A DNA stretch of 13,541 nt from contig JAQXIG010000120.1 in NCBI GenBank assembly GCA_029007685.1, forward strand, positions 1 to 13,541, given 5' to 3'. Made by a program: the position numbers and the translations under genes. The notes beneath the pieces were generated by a model. That model searched no databases and was not told where the DNA came from. It saw nothing but the letters and a program-made list of their open reading frames with translations. This DNA comes from a bacterium (GTDB lineage: Bacteria; Bacillota_I; Bacilli_A; RF39; UBA660). Every line of letters begins with the position of its first letter. The stretch's first letter is position 1. Below are positions 1-5,431 of this stretch, piece after piece.

Positions 1-632
1 CATAATTATCTCCTAGCGATATTCCAAATTGTGCTAAAATAGACATCATTGTTTGAATTCTAACATTTATATTTGAAAGACTAAAATCAGGATTTTCATT
101 ATAAAACAATTTATATATTTCTATTAATGCTTTAGAATCCATATCTAGATTAGCAGCTTTAGCACTTTTTAATAAATAAATATGTTTCATTAATTTCACA
201 AATTGTTCATTAATATTTTTAGAATTTTGATAATCAATAATACTAGCATTTTCAAAATCTGAAAAAGAGATATTTAGTCCTCTTCCTAGAGTAAATTCTG
301 CAGTCATTAAATTTTCCCCTTCATTATTCCTGCTTTTATACTCGAATAAAAACAAAAGACCATTATCATATTTTACAATTTCTTGATTATTTGTATTACT
401 TATTCAACGACTAATAATTTTTCCTCAAAATCTTTTAACATGTTCTAAGAAATGAAACATTTCTTAGCATATCTTTATGAAATTTTTGTTCATTAGCAAA
501 ATCATCAATCAATTTATTAATTTTTGCTTTATCAATATTTTGATTAGAAACTAATCCTTCAAATCTAAATCCAAATTTTTCTCTATTTCCATATTCTATA
601 CTCTTATTAAAGTAAATTTTTTCAGTACTCAT
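1..632 (-). pseudogene. broken unrecognised gene, truncated by window edge
   Basis: I do not recognise this protein. It starts at ATG 632-630 with an AAAGGAAGG ribosome site about 11 bases upstream. The first frame gives 65 residues (starts MSTEKIYF) and stops at 437-435. Moving to the next frame near 470, which removes one extra base in an A-rich stretch, restores a long frame running to position 1. It is interrupted only by TGA at 427-425 and 406-404, in the contexts KRF-x-GKI and ISR-x-ISN, where tryptophan would fit. The restored product would exceed 200 residues, is Lys/Asn/Ile-rich and shows no membrane segment or familiar motif. Under the standard code it is a pseudogene. An alternative is DNA from a source that reads TGA as Trp, later frameshifted. 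The reading is direct; the gene's identity is unknown. Confidence 0.65.
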
Positions 633-661
633 ATCAAATTTAACCTTCCTTTATACTAGGT

Positions 662-670
662 ATTATATCA
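662..670 (-). promoter_or_regulatory. extended -10 promoter for the 632 reading frame
   Basis: On the minus strand this reads TGATATAAT, a consensus extended -10 (TGnTATAAT). It lies about 30 bases upstream of the ATG at 632, so a transcript would start near 655. No good -35 box is visible at the normal distance, which extended -10 promoters can tolerate. The promoter looks intact although the gene behind it is broken. Confidence 0.5.
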
Positions 671-692
671 CATTCCAATTGATTTTGGTTTA

Positions 693-967
693 CTATGTAA
701 GAATGATATCAATTTGATAGTATTCAGATAGTTTTATCTTATTAGATAGGTTTTCAATAAATATCTCGTTAGCATAATTAAATATTAGAAATCTTTTTTC
801 TTTAATAATGATTCTATTAGGTTCAATATAAGTTAAATTAGTTCTATCTATTTTTCTAATATTATCATTAATAATAGTGGGGTTATTTTAGTAAAATCAT
901 ATATCAGTTTTAACTTCTTTCTTAATCATTCTTCAATAGATAACTCTTCTTTCAGAATATTTAGCAT
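693..967 (-). pseudogene. small broken gene of unknown function
   Basis: The frame begins at ATG 967-965 behind an AAAGGA ribosome site 8 bases away. It reads MLNILKEELSIEE, meets TGA at 928-926 and continues as LRKKLKLIYDF. It is then frameshifted near the CCCC run at 882-879. One added C would join it to a second frame (IRKIDRTNLTYIEPNRIIIK and on) that ends at TAG 695-693. The total of 275 bases is one short of 92 codons, which matches a single-base deletion. The repaired product would be about 91 charged, Ile/Lys-rich residues without membrane segments. I do not recognise it. It reads in the same direction as the broken gene downstream, about 60 bases away, so the two may once have been a pair. 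Confidence 0.6.
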
Positions 968-1005
968 AATACCATCCTTTCTTTGTGGGATAGTTTCTTA
1001 AACAC

Positions 1006-1034
1006 AAAAAAACTAATCCATTACTGAATTAGTT
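1006..1034 (-). terminator. intrinsic terminator of the tRNA-Met gene
   Basis: Read on the minus strand, a 9-bp stem (AACTAATTC with GGATTAGTT, one G-U pair) and a 6-base loop are followed by a run of seven T. It begins about 40 bases past the tRNA 3' end and should end the tRNA transcript, insulating the two broken genes from it. Confidence 0.85.
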
Positions 1035-1076
1035 GTATATCAAGCTCAAACACAAAAGTTCGGGCAAATTTCCTCT

Positions 1077-1153
1077 TGGTAGCGAGAGAGGGGATCGAAC
1101 CCCCGACCTTTCGGGTATGAACCGAACGCTCTAGCCAGCTGAGCTATCTCGCC
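1077..1153 (-). tRNA. tRNA-Met (anticodon CAU), elongator type
   Basis: The minus strand folds into a full cloverleaf of 77 bases. The acceptor stem GGCGAGA pairs with TCTCGCT, including a G-U first pair as in the B. subtilis elongator tRNA-Met. The anticodon stem TTCGG/CCGAA encloses a loop with CAT, and the T loop is the standard GTTCGATCC. The discriminator A and CCA end are encoded in the DNA. The U72 pair and D-loop agree with elongator Met rather than initiator Met. A CAU anticodon modified to read AUA (Ile) is the alternative, but the body resembles tRNA-Met closely. Confidence 0.95.
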
Positions 1154-1172
1154 ATTACGAATGAGCAAATTA

Positions 1173-1201
1173 ATTGTATCAGATCTAAAAGCATTAATCA
1201 A
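1173..1201 (-). promoter_or_regulatory. promoter of tRNA-Met
   Basis: The minus strand carries TTGATT (-35), a 17-base spacer and TACAAT (-10), placing the start about 12 bases before the tRNA 5' end. This is the expected arrangement for a stand-alone tRNA transcription unit in this kind of genome. Confidence 0.75.
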
Positions 1202-1258
1202 CTATTTTTTTAAATTTATTTGAAAAAATAGAATAGACTACATTAGAGGAGGATAGAT

Positions 1259-1945
1259 ATGCAAATTATCATTAAAGGGGGACTCCACACAAAAAACAGT
1301 CCCAAAAATACCAAAGATTCTGTCTTGTTAGCCTTAGAAAGTAGTAGAGTAGATGGAGTTTTGTTAAATGTGCAAATGACCAAAGATAACAAATTGGTGG
1401 TAGCTATTGATAATAGGCTATATCATTGTAGTATCAGTGAAAACAATTATATCGATTTAATGAAATATAACTTAGGATCAAAAGTGAAAAAGCATACAGT
1501 TATATTATTAGAAGAAGTTTTAAAATTATACCAAAATTCATCTCAAAAACTAATATTAGAAATCTCACTATGTAATAATCCTAAAGAATTGGTAGAACAA
1601 CTAGCTTTTTTGTTGAATCAATATCAACCTGTAAATAGTTATATAACTACTCCATTGAAAGAAATCGTGATTTATGCTCAAAACTCTCTGAAGAATAGTA
1701 AAGTAGGGGCTAGTATTTTAAATCAGAATAGTGATTTGTGGAATTTAGATTTAGATTTTTATATCGTAAATCCGAATAGTTTAAACACCAGAGAAATTGC
1801 TAAAAACGTAAAAGATCAAAAAATAATAATGTTGGAATTGATGTCAAGAAGACAAGTAAATGAGATTTTACTACTAAATCATAATTTATTTGAAAATCAA
1901 TTGTTTTGGATTATAAATGAATTCACAGAACAACAAGAAAACTAA
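1259..1945 (+). CDS. glycerophosphodiester phosphodiesterase-like protein, active site degenerate
   Basis: This 228-residue protein keeps the outline of the GDPD family (TIM barrel that hydrolyses glycerophosphodiesters). The early block PKNT (15-18) matches the family's PENT, VDGVLLNVQMTKDN (31-44) matches its vdgIElDVqlTkDg, and LVVAIDNRLY (46-55) matches its lVviHDnrL. LLEEVLKL (83-90) and LILEIS (98-103) also fit. The active-site positions have changed. The usual HRG is KGG at 6-8, the E of PENT is K16, E-x-D is L35-L-N37, and the H of HD is I50. No signal peptide or membrane segment is seen, so it should be cytosolic. An AGGAGG site lies 6 bases before the ATG. It stands alone on the plus strand, with no clear promoter recognised. 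Family placement is inferred from motif order; loss of activity is inferred from missing residues. Confidence 0.72.
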   Translation: MQIIIKGGLHTKNSPKNTKDSVLLALESSRVDGVLLNVQMTKDNKLVVAIDNRLYHCSISENNYIDLMKYNLGSKVKKHTVILLEEVLKLYQNSSQKLILEISLCNNPKELVEQLAFLLNQYQPVNSYITTPLKEIVIYAQNSLKNSKVGASILNQNSDLWNLDLDFYIVNPNSLNTREIAKNVKDQKIIMLELMSRRQVNEILLLNHNLFENQLFWIINEFTEQQEN

Positions 1946-1951
1946 ATATCT

Positions 1952-1981
1952 TTGTATTTGCATTGGATTCTATGTTATACT
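1952..1981 (+). promoter_or_regulatory. candidate promoter for the thioredoxin/Tim44-like pair
   Basis: TTGTAT at 1952-1957 and TATACT at 1976-1981 are separated by 18 bases, about 26 bases ahead of the preferred start codon. The -10 box is good and the -35 moderate. There is no terminator between this and the preceding gene, so read-through is also possible. Confidence 0.45.
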
Positions 1982-1990
1982 AATAGCAGT

Positions 1991-1997
1991 AAAGGTG
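1991..1997 (+). promoter_or_regulatory. ribosome site that decides the start at 2008
   Basis: AAAGGTG lies 10 bases before GTG 2008 but only 1 base before the alternative GTG at 1999. This favours 2008, which also makes the protein begin with the usual Lys-Lys of a signal peptide. Confidence 0.55.
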
Positions 1998-2007
1998 TGT
2001 GGTAATA

Positions 2008-2622
2008 GTGAAAAAAATACTAATAGGAATAATATGTGGGATTATTATGGTGATCCCAACCAAAACGTTAGCATTAAATGAGGTTAATGTTTATTTTTTT
2101 CATAGTGAATCATGTAATTTTTGTAACCAAGAAAAAGCATATTTAGAAGCTTTGAAAGAACGTTATTTTAATTTAAGGGTTTATTCATATGATGTTTCAT
2201 CCGAAATCAATAATGATTTAATGAAGCAAGCCAAAGAATTGTATGGAGTAAAAGAAGCGGGAATTCCATTTACTATTATTGGAGATAGTACTTTTTTAGG
2301 ATTTTCTGAAAGTAAAAAATGTGATATGGAAGAAAAAATTTATGAATATTCTTACAATTCTTATCAAAACTTATTTGGAACGAAACTATTGATGATTGGA
2401 TATCGTACTGATTTAGTTGGAGATGTAGAAAAATCAACCGACAAAAAAGATTATGTAATTGAAGAGTCTAGGCCAATAACTACTGCGGATGCAACTAATT
2501 CCAATCAAACAACCGCGAAATCATCCAAATTTCAAATTACTTTAAACTTAGGTATGGTAATACTGATTTTAGGCATTATTGTTTTAGTACTTATAGCAAA
2601 AGAAAGGAAAAGAAATATATGA
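2008..2622 (+). CDS. membrane-anchored thioredoxin-like protein
   Basis: This 204-residue protein starts at GTG 2008 (GTG 1999 would add three residues). A Lys-Lys start and a hydrophobic stretch at about 4-17 form a signal sequence. A thioredoxin-fold domain follows: strand VNVYFF, then C36-N-F-C39, the redox CXXC, and the cis-proline loop GIPFTI at 85-90. After a Ser/Thr/Asn-rich linker (about 140-175), a second membrane segment (about 179-197) ends in the basic tail KERKRNI. The charges place the redox domain outside the membrane and both ends inside. It probably acts in extracytoplasmic thiol-disulfide exchange; the partner is unknown, as no CcdA-like protein is nearby. Its TGA stop overlaps the next ATG (ATGA), so the two genes are translationally coupled. 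Confidence 0.8.
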   Translation: MKKILIGIICGIIMVIPTKTLALNEVNVYFFHSESCNFCNQEKAYLEALKERYFNLRVYSYDVSSEINNDLMKQAKELYGVKEAGIPFTIIGDSTFLGFSESKKCDMEEKIYEYSYNSYQNLFGTKLLMIGYRTDLVGDVEKSTDKKDYVIEESRPITTADATNSNQTTAKSSKFQITLNLGMVILILGIIVLVLIAKERKRNI

Positions 2623-3302
2623 TTTGGTTTGTCATTGGATTTATCATATTGATAGTAATTATAATAGTATGTTTGTTGATTCTGAAAGGGTTATCGAAAG
2701 AAGAAAATCAATATATGGAAGTTTCCGATCATTATCTAAAAAACATTGGTAAAAGTTATACCAGGGAAGAATATGCATCATGGGCATATCAAACGTATGA
2801 AAGAATTATTAGTGCTATTCAAAATGAAGATTATTATTTCTTACGTGATATTCTTTCCGATGAAATTTACAATCATTATTTATTAAACCTTAAAAATGCT
2901 AAAGATCGTAATGTAAAGAATATTGTAAGAGAAATGAAACCTAGTTTTCAAAAATTGGTAAGTCTAGTGATCAAGGACAATTTAGAAATATCCAAAGTTT
3001 GGATTAAAGTATCTTATATTGAATATACTATTGATCTTGCTTCCTCTTCTGACCAAGAGCAAGAATTAGTAGGGGAGAAAGTAATTGCAGGGAGCAAAGA
3101 TAAAAAAAATGAAAAAGAGTATATGTTAACCTTTGTTAAAGAAAGAACTGAAAAAGAAAGCGTAGCCTGCCCACATTGTGGTTATATTACTCATATTATT
3201 AGTCAAAATCACTGTTCTAGATGTGGAGCTACAGTTGTCAATAAAAAATATCATTGGGTGTTAGTTGGTAAAGAAGAGATTCGAACCAATTCCAGTTTTT
3301 AA
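2619..3302 (+). CDS. Tim44-like domain protein with C-terminal zinc ribbon
   Basis: The 227-residue product has one N-terminal membrane segment (about 2-23) followed by Lys, suggesting the rest is in the cytoplasm. Residues 45-180 look like a Tim44-like alpha/beta domain: helices with YASWAYQTYERIISAIQNED, the turn LSDEIYNHY (79-87), then strands such as VWIKVSYIEYTI. After a Lys/Glu-rich linker comes a zinc ribbon, C184-P-H-C187 and C199-S-R-C202, followed by YHWVLVGKEE. Tim44-like proteins with such ribbons are known in Firmicutes, but their function there is not established. It is coupled by ATGA overlap to the thioredoxin-like gene, which sits on the other face of the membrane. The gene is followed directly by a terminator. 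Confidence 0.72.
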   Translation: MIWFVIGFIILIVIIIVCLLILKGLSKEENQYMEVSDHYLKNIGKSYTREEYASWAYQTYERIISAIQNEDYYFLRDILSDEIYNHYLLNLKNAKDRNVKNIVREMKPSFQKLVSLVIKDNLEISKVWIKVSYIEYTIDLASSSDQEQELVGEKVIAGSKDKKNEKEYMLTFVKERTEKESVACPHCGYITHIISQNHCSRCGATVVNKKYHWVLVGKEEIRTNSSF

Positions 3303-3318
3303 TGAAAATAACGGGATC

Positions 3319-3349
3319 AAAAAAGGAGAAATTACATAGTTCTCCTTTT
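3319..3349. terminator. bidirectional intrinsic terminator
   Basis: AAAAGGAGAA (3321-3330) pairs perfectly with TTCTCCTTTT (3340-3349) around a 9-base loop. On the minus strand six T follow the stem; on the plus strand the run is TTTT then AATAT, so it is stronger leftward. It sits between two convergent transcription units and overlaps the stop codon of the minus-strand lipoprotein gene. Confidence 0.85.
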
Positions 3350-4214
3350 AATATAATTCACTTTTCAAAAGATTGATATTTTCATTCATAATGGTGATAT
3401 AATCTTGCTTATTATCACGATCTTCATCTGTAATATTGTCTAACTTTCGTAAAGTCAAAGTATTGATTCCTGTGTCTTTTATAATTTGTTCAAAAACTGT
3501 ACTAATTTCTGTTTTTTCTAAAATAAACAAATGATTAATAGATCCTTGTTCAATTTTTTGGGTGATATCACTAATCGTTTTTTCAGAAACACTATTTGTA
3601 GAATCATCTAAAGAAATTACTTCAAATCCATATTTTTCTAAAAATTTTAAAGAATCAGTATTCACAACAATCGTTTTTCTGGTAGCATTTTCTGCGGTTA
3701 ATTTGATCTCAGCATCCACTTCAGATAAAGATACTTTTAACTCCTCGTATGCTGCTTTAATTTCCTTTTTCAAATAACTATTTGAAATATATTCCATCAA
3801 ACCATTTTTTATATTCTGACTAATCATCAATAAATTAGAAGGATTTAACCATAATTCTGCCACACCATATGTAGTTTCAATACCACTAGTAGCATCAATA
3901 ATCAGCATATCTTGATTTCGATCTAACATACTAATAGCCAAGTCTTTATCATTTCCAATTCCGTTATAGATAAATAATTCCTTCTTACTATAGTCCTTAA
4001 TTAACTTATCATTAATTTTATAATCATCAATATTGGTGCCATCGGGATAAATCGAAGTGACAAGGGAATGATCTCCGTATAGTTTATTCGTTACATACTC
4101 ATAAGGGTAAGCGGTAGTCACAATCTCAATTCCTTCCAAATTGTCTTTTTTAAAACACCCTGTAATAAAAATGATCATTAGTAAAGGTAGCAGTAACAAT
4201 TTCCAATTTTTCAT
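3348..4214 (-). CDS. ZnuA/TroA-like substrate-binding lipoprotein lacking ligand histidines
   Basis: The 288-residue protein has a lipoprotein signal peptide with lipobox ITGC, Cys20 being the lipid-modified residue. The rest follows the cluster A-I metal-binding proteins of Zn/Mn ABC transporters: VTTAYPYEYVTNKLYGD (32-48), the YPDG turn (56-59), a long central helix, VVNTDSLKFLEKYGFEVI (183-200) and LFILEKTEIS (229-238). The family's metal ligands are replaced. In the segment usually PxxPHDYE the His position is D63, in DPHxWLDP it is E120 (AELWLNP), and in the third segment it is N185 or T186. No permease or ATPase gene is adjacent. It starts by ATGA overlap with yidD, behind GGAGGAG. It may bind another ligand, or metal through acidic residues, or have lost uptake function. 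Confidence 0.75.
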   Translation of the reverse strand: MKNWKLLLLPLLMIIFITGCFKKDNLEGIEIVTTAYPYEYVTNKLYGDHSLVTSIYPDGTNIDDYKINDKLIKDYSKKELFIYNGIGNDKDLAISMLDRNQDMLIIDATSGIETTYGVAELWLNPSNLLMISQNIKNGLMEYISNSYLKKEIKAAYEELKVSLSEVDAEIKLTAENATRKTIVVNTDSLKFLEKYGFEVISLDDSTNSVSEKTISDITQKIEQGSINHLFILEKTEISTVFEQIIKDTGINTLTLRKLDNITDEDRDNKQDYITIMNENINLLKSELY

Positions 4215-4438
4215 ATTTTTTTCTCCTCCAATGGTGGTACTGGATCATACCCACTAGAACCGTGGGGATGACATTTTAGAATTCTCTTAATTGTTAGTAG
4301 ACTTCCCTTGATACTACCAAATCGACCGATCGCTTCTATTGCATACTGAGAACAGGTGGGTTGAAAGCGACAACTGCTATGCCAACTACTAGGTGTCATT
4401 TGGTAGATCTTGATAAGTCCAATAAGAAAGTATTTCAT
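4211..4438 (-). CDS. yidD: YidD, membrane protein insertion efficiency factor
   Basis: The 75-residue length and two signature blocks identify YidD (PF01809). They are CRFQPTCSQYAIEAI (23-37) and CHPHGSSGYDPVP (56-68), preceded by the amphipathic start YFLIGLIKIYQ. YidD is associated with the inner face of the membrane and aids insertion by YidC/Sec; its mechanism is not settled. The gene commonly lies with rnpA and yidC, which are not here. Instead it is first in a two-gene minus-strand unit and overlaps the downstream lipoprotein gene by ATGA. A GGTGAT ribosome site is 6 bases before the ATG, and a well-placed promoter lies at 4458-4486. Confidence 0.96.
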   Translation of the reverse strand: MKYFLIGLIKIYQMTPSSWHSSCRFQPTCSQYAIEAIGRFGSIKGSLLTIKRILKCHPHGSSGYDPVPPLEEKKI

Positions 4439-4457
4439 ATTCTATCACCATGTGTCT

Positions 4458-4486
4458 ATTTTACTATTTTTTTTTCACTTTTACAA
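4458..4486 (-). promoter_or_regulatory. promoter of yidD and the lipoprotein gene
   Basis: On the minus strand TTGTAA (-35) and TAAAAT (-10) are 17 bases apart, giving a start near 4451, only about a dozen bases before the yidD ATG. The spacer contains a run of A. Confidence 0.65.
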
Positions 4487-4523
4487 CCGACAAAGAATAA
4501 ATTATGTAATAAATAGAATCCAT

Positions 4524-4553
4524 CTGAATATACTGAATATAAAAAGGCCTTTT
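4524..4553. repeat. tandem CTGAATAT pair and AAAAGGCCTTTT palindrome
   Basis: Two exact copies of CTGAATAT (4524-4531 and 4533-4540) are followed by the 12-bp perfect palindrome AAAAGGCCTTTT (4542-4553). They lie in the 219-base gap between divergent yidD and the polysaccharide operon, upstream of the proposed operon promoter, where a regulator could bind. Function is inference. The rest of the gap holds the two promoters and otherwise plain AT-rich sequence. Confidence 0.35.
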
Positions 4554-4595
4554 CAACTATAAATAGATACAAGGTTCTATAATTTGACAAAATTC

Positions 4596-4624
4596 TTGCG
4601 TTTTTCAAACTTTTGTGCTATCCT
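4596..4624 (+). promoter_or_regulatory. candidate promoter of the polysaccharide operon
   Basis: TTGCGT (4596-4601) and TATCCT (4619-4624) are 17 bases apart, and TG at 4616-4617 makes an extended -10. A consensus TTGACA at 4584-4589 is nearby, but no -10-like hexamer lies at the right distance from it. The transcript would start near 4631, with a leader of about 27 bases. Confidence 0.45.
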
Positions 4625-4657
4625 ATAGCTACTTTTATATAAGAGAGGGGGAGCGGT

Positions 4658-5326
4658 ATGAAAGAGTCTAGCTTGGATTTGATATTAGACGATCATTCAA
4701 AACTGAAAAATGGCTTATATTTAGTTTTAAAAAGAAGTGCGGATATTTTAATATCAGGAATTAGTTTACTATTACTATGGCCGATATTTTTAATAGTAGC
4801 ATTGATGATCAAACTAGATTCTAAAGGAGTCATCATTTTTAAACAGAAACGTATTGGGAAAAATGGCAAATCTATTTACATCTATAAATTTCGTACTATG
4901 ATTCCCAATGCTGATGCCGTCTTAGAAAAGATGATGAAAGAAAATTCTGATATTTATCGAGAATATACAATAAACAAAAAATTAAAGCATGATCCGCGAG
5001 TAACTAAAATAGGAAATTTTTTAAGAAAGACGTCACTAGATGAATTGCCACAGTTACTAAATATCTTGATTGGGGATATGAGTATTGTGGGACCGCGTCC
5101 ATATTTGCATCGCGAAATAGAAGATATGCAACCATATTATGAAGAAATTATTAAAATGACACCTGGTTTAACCGGTCTATGGCAAGTAAGTGGCCGAAAT
5201 GACATTACTTTTAAAGAAAGATGTAAGTTAGACAGTAAATATTATCATAGTCGTGGTATAAAGCAAGATGTGATCATAGTAATTAAAACATTTGCTGTTG
5301 TATTCTTAAAAAAAGGTGCAAGATAA
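4658..5326 (+). CDS. priming phosphoglycosyl transferase (bacterial sugar transferase)
   Basis: The 222-residue protein belongs to PF02397, which moves a sugar-1-phosphate from a UDP-sugar to undecaprenyl phosphate and so starts the repeat unit. After KRSADIL (25-31) comes one hydrophobic membrane-inserted segment (about 30-51). Next are the cytoplasmic family blocks FKQKRIGKNGK (61-71), YKFRTM (76-81), SLDELPQ with the catalytic Asp128-Glu129, GPRP (145-148) and GLWQVSGR (173-180). Its length matches the short, PglC-like form with one membrane segment rather than the five-segment WcaJ form. The sugar cannot be read from sequence. It is the first gene of the operon, behind an AGGGGGAG ribosome site. 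A terminator-like hairpin follows it before the next gene. Confidence 0.95.
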   Translation: MKESSLDLILDDHSKLKNGLYLVLKRSADILISGISLLLLWPIFLIVALMIKLDSKGVIIFKQKRIGKNGKSIYIYKFRTMIPNADAVLEKMMKENSDIYREYTINKKLKHDPRVTKIGNFLRKTSLDELPQLLNILIGDMSIVGPRPYLHREIEDMQPYYEEIIKMTPGLTGLWQVSGRNDITFKERCKLDSKYYHSRGIKQDVIIVIKTFAVVFLKKGAR

Positions 5327-5363
5327 AAGAATAAATAAAAAGAATAGTAGGGGTACTAAAATA

Positions 5364-5405
5364 ATGAACAAAAACTATATGCAAGGGAAGTGCCTATGTA
5401 TGTAG
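5364..5405 (+). CDS. possible 13-codon leader peptide
   Basis: ATG at 5364 opens a short frame (MNKNYMQGKCLCM) that ends at TAG 5403-5405. It runs through almost the whole terminator hairpin of 5370-5412, with the stop codon in its descending arm. An AGGGG sequence 10 bases upstream could serve as a weak ribosome site, and it sits in the loop of a small TAGTA/TACTA hairpin (5345-5358). A ribosome on this frame would melt the terminator. No run of one amino acid hints at a controlling tRNA. Chance occurrence is quite possible. Confidence 0.25.
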   Translation: MNKNYMQGKCLCM

Positions 5406-5412
5406 TTTTTTT
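5370..5412 (+). terminator. intra-operon terminator or attenuator hairpin
   Basis: AAAAACTA (5370-5377) pairs with TAGTTTTT (5403-5410). The inner parts ATGCA with TGTAT and AGG with CCT continue the stem around the loop GAAGTG (5387-5392), with one bulged A and two G-U pairs. Seven T (5406-5412) end it. It lies 44 bases after the sugar transferase stop and 19 before the next start codon. I see no promoter between it and the next gene, so downstream expression would need read-through or antitermination. Confidence 0.7.
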
Positions 5413-5416
5413 AAGT

Positions 5417-5423
5417 AAAGGAG
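5417..5423 (+). promoter_or_regulatory. ribosome site that decides the start at 5432
   Basis: AAAGGAG lies 8 bases before GTG 5432. The open frame extends back to a GTG at 5390 and an ATG at 5396, but those codons lie inside the terminator hairpin and encode no family sequence. Confidence 0.8.
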
Positions 5424-5431
5424 AATGTAAC

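Noticed and set aside
3562..3777. Plus-strand open frame opposite the lipoprotein gene
   Set aside because: It is antisense to a clear lipoprotein gene, has no convincing ribosome site and shows no family motif.
4542..4553. AAAAGGCCTTTT palindrome as a terminator
   Set aside because: The palindrome has no loop and no adequate T run after it, so it cannot form a normal intrinsic terminator. It was kept only as a possible protein-binding site.
4584..4612. Promoter using the consensus TTGACA at 4584-4589
   Set aside because: No -10-like hexamer occurs 16-18 bases downstream, so the weaker TTGCGT/TATCCT pair was preferred.
5390..5431. N-terminal extension of the first GT4 glycosyltransferase back to GTG 5390 or ATG 5396
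   Set aside because: These codons fall inside the terminator hairpin, the added residues match no family sequence, and GTG 5432 has a well-placed AAAGGAG site.
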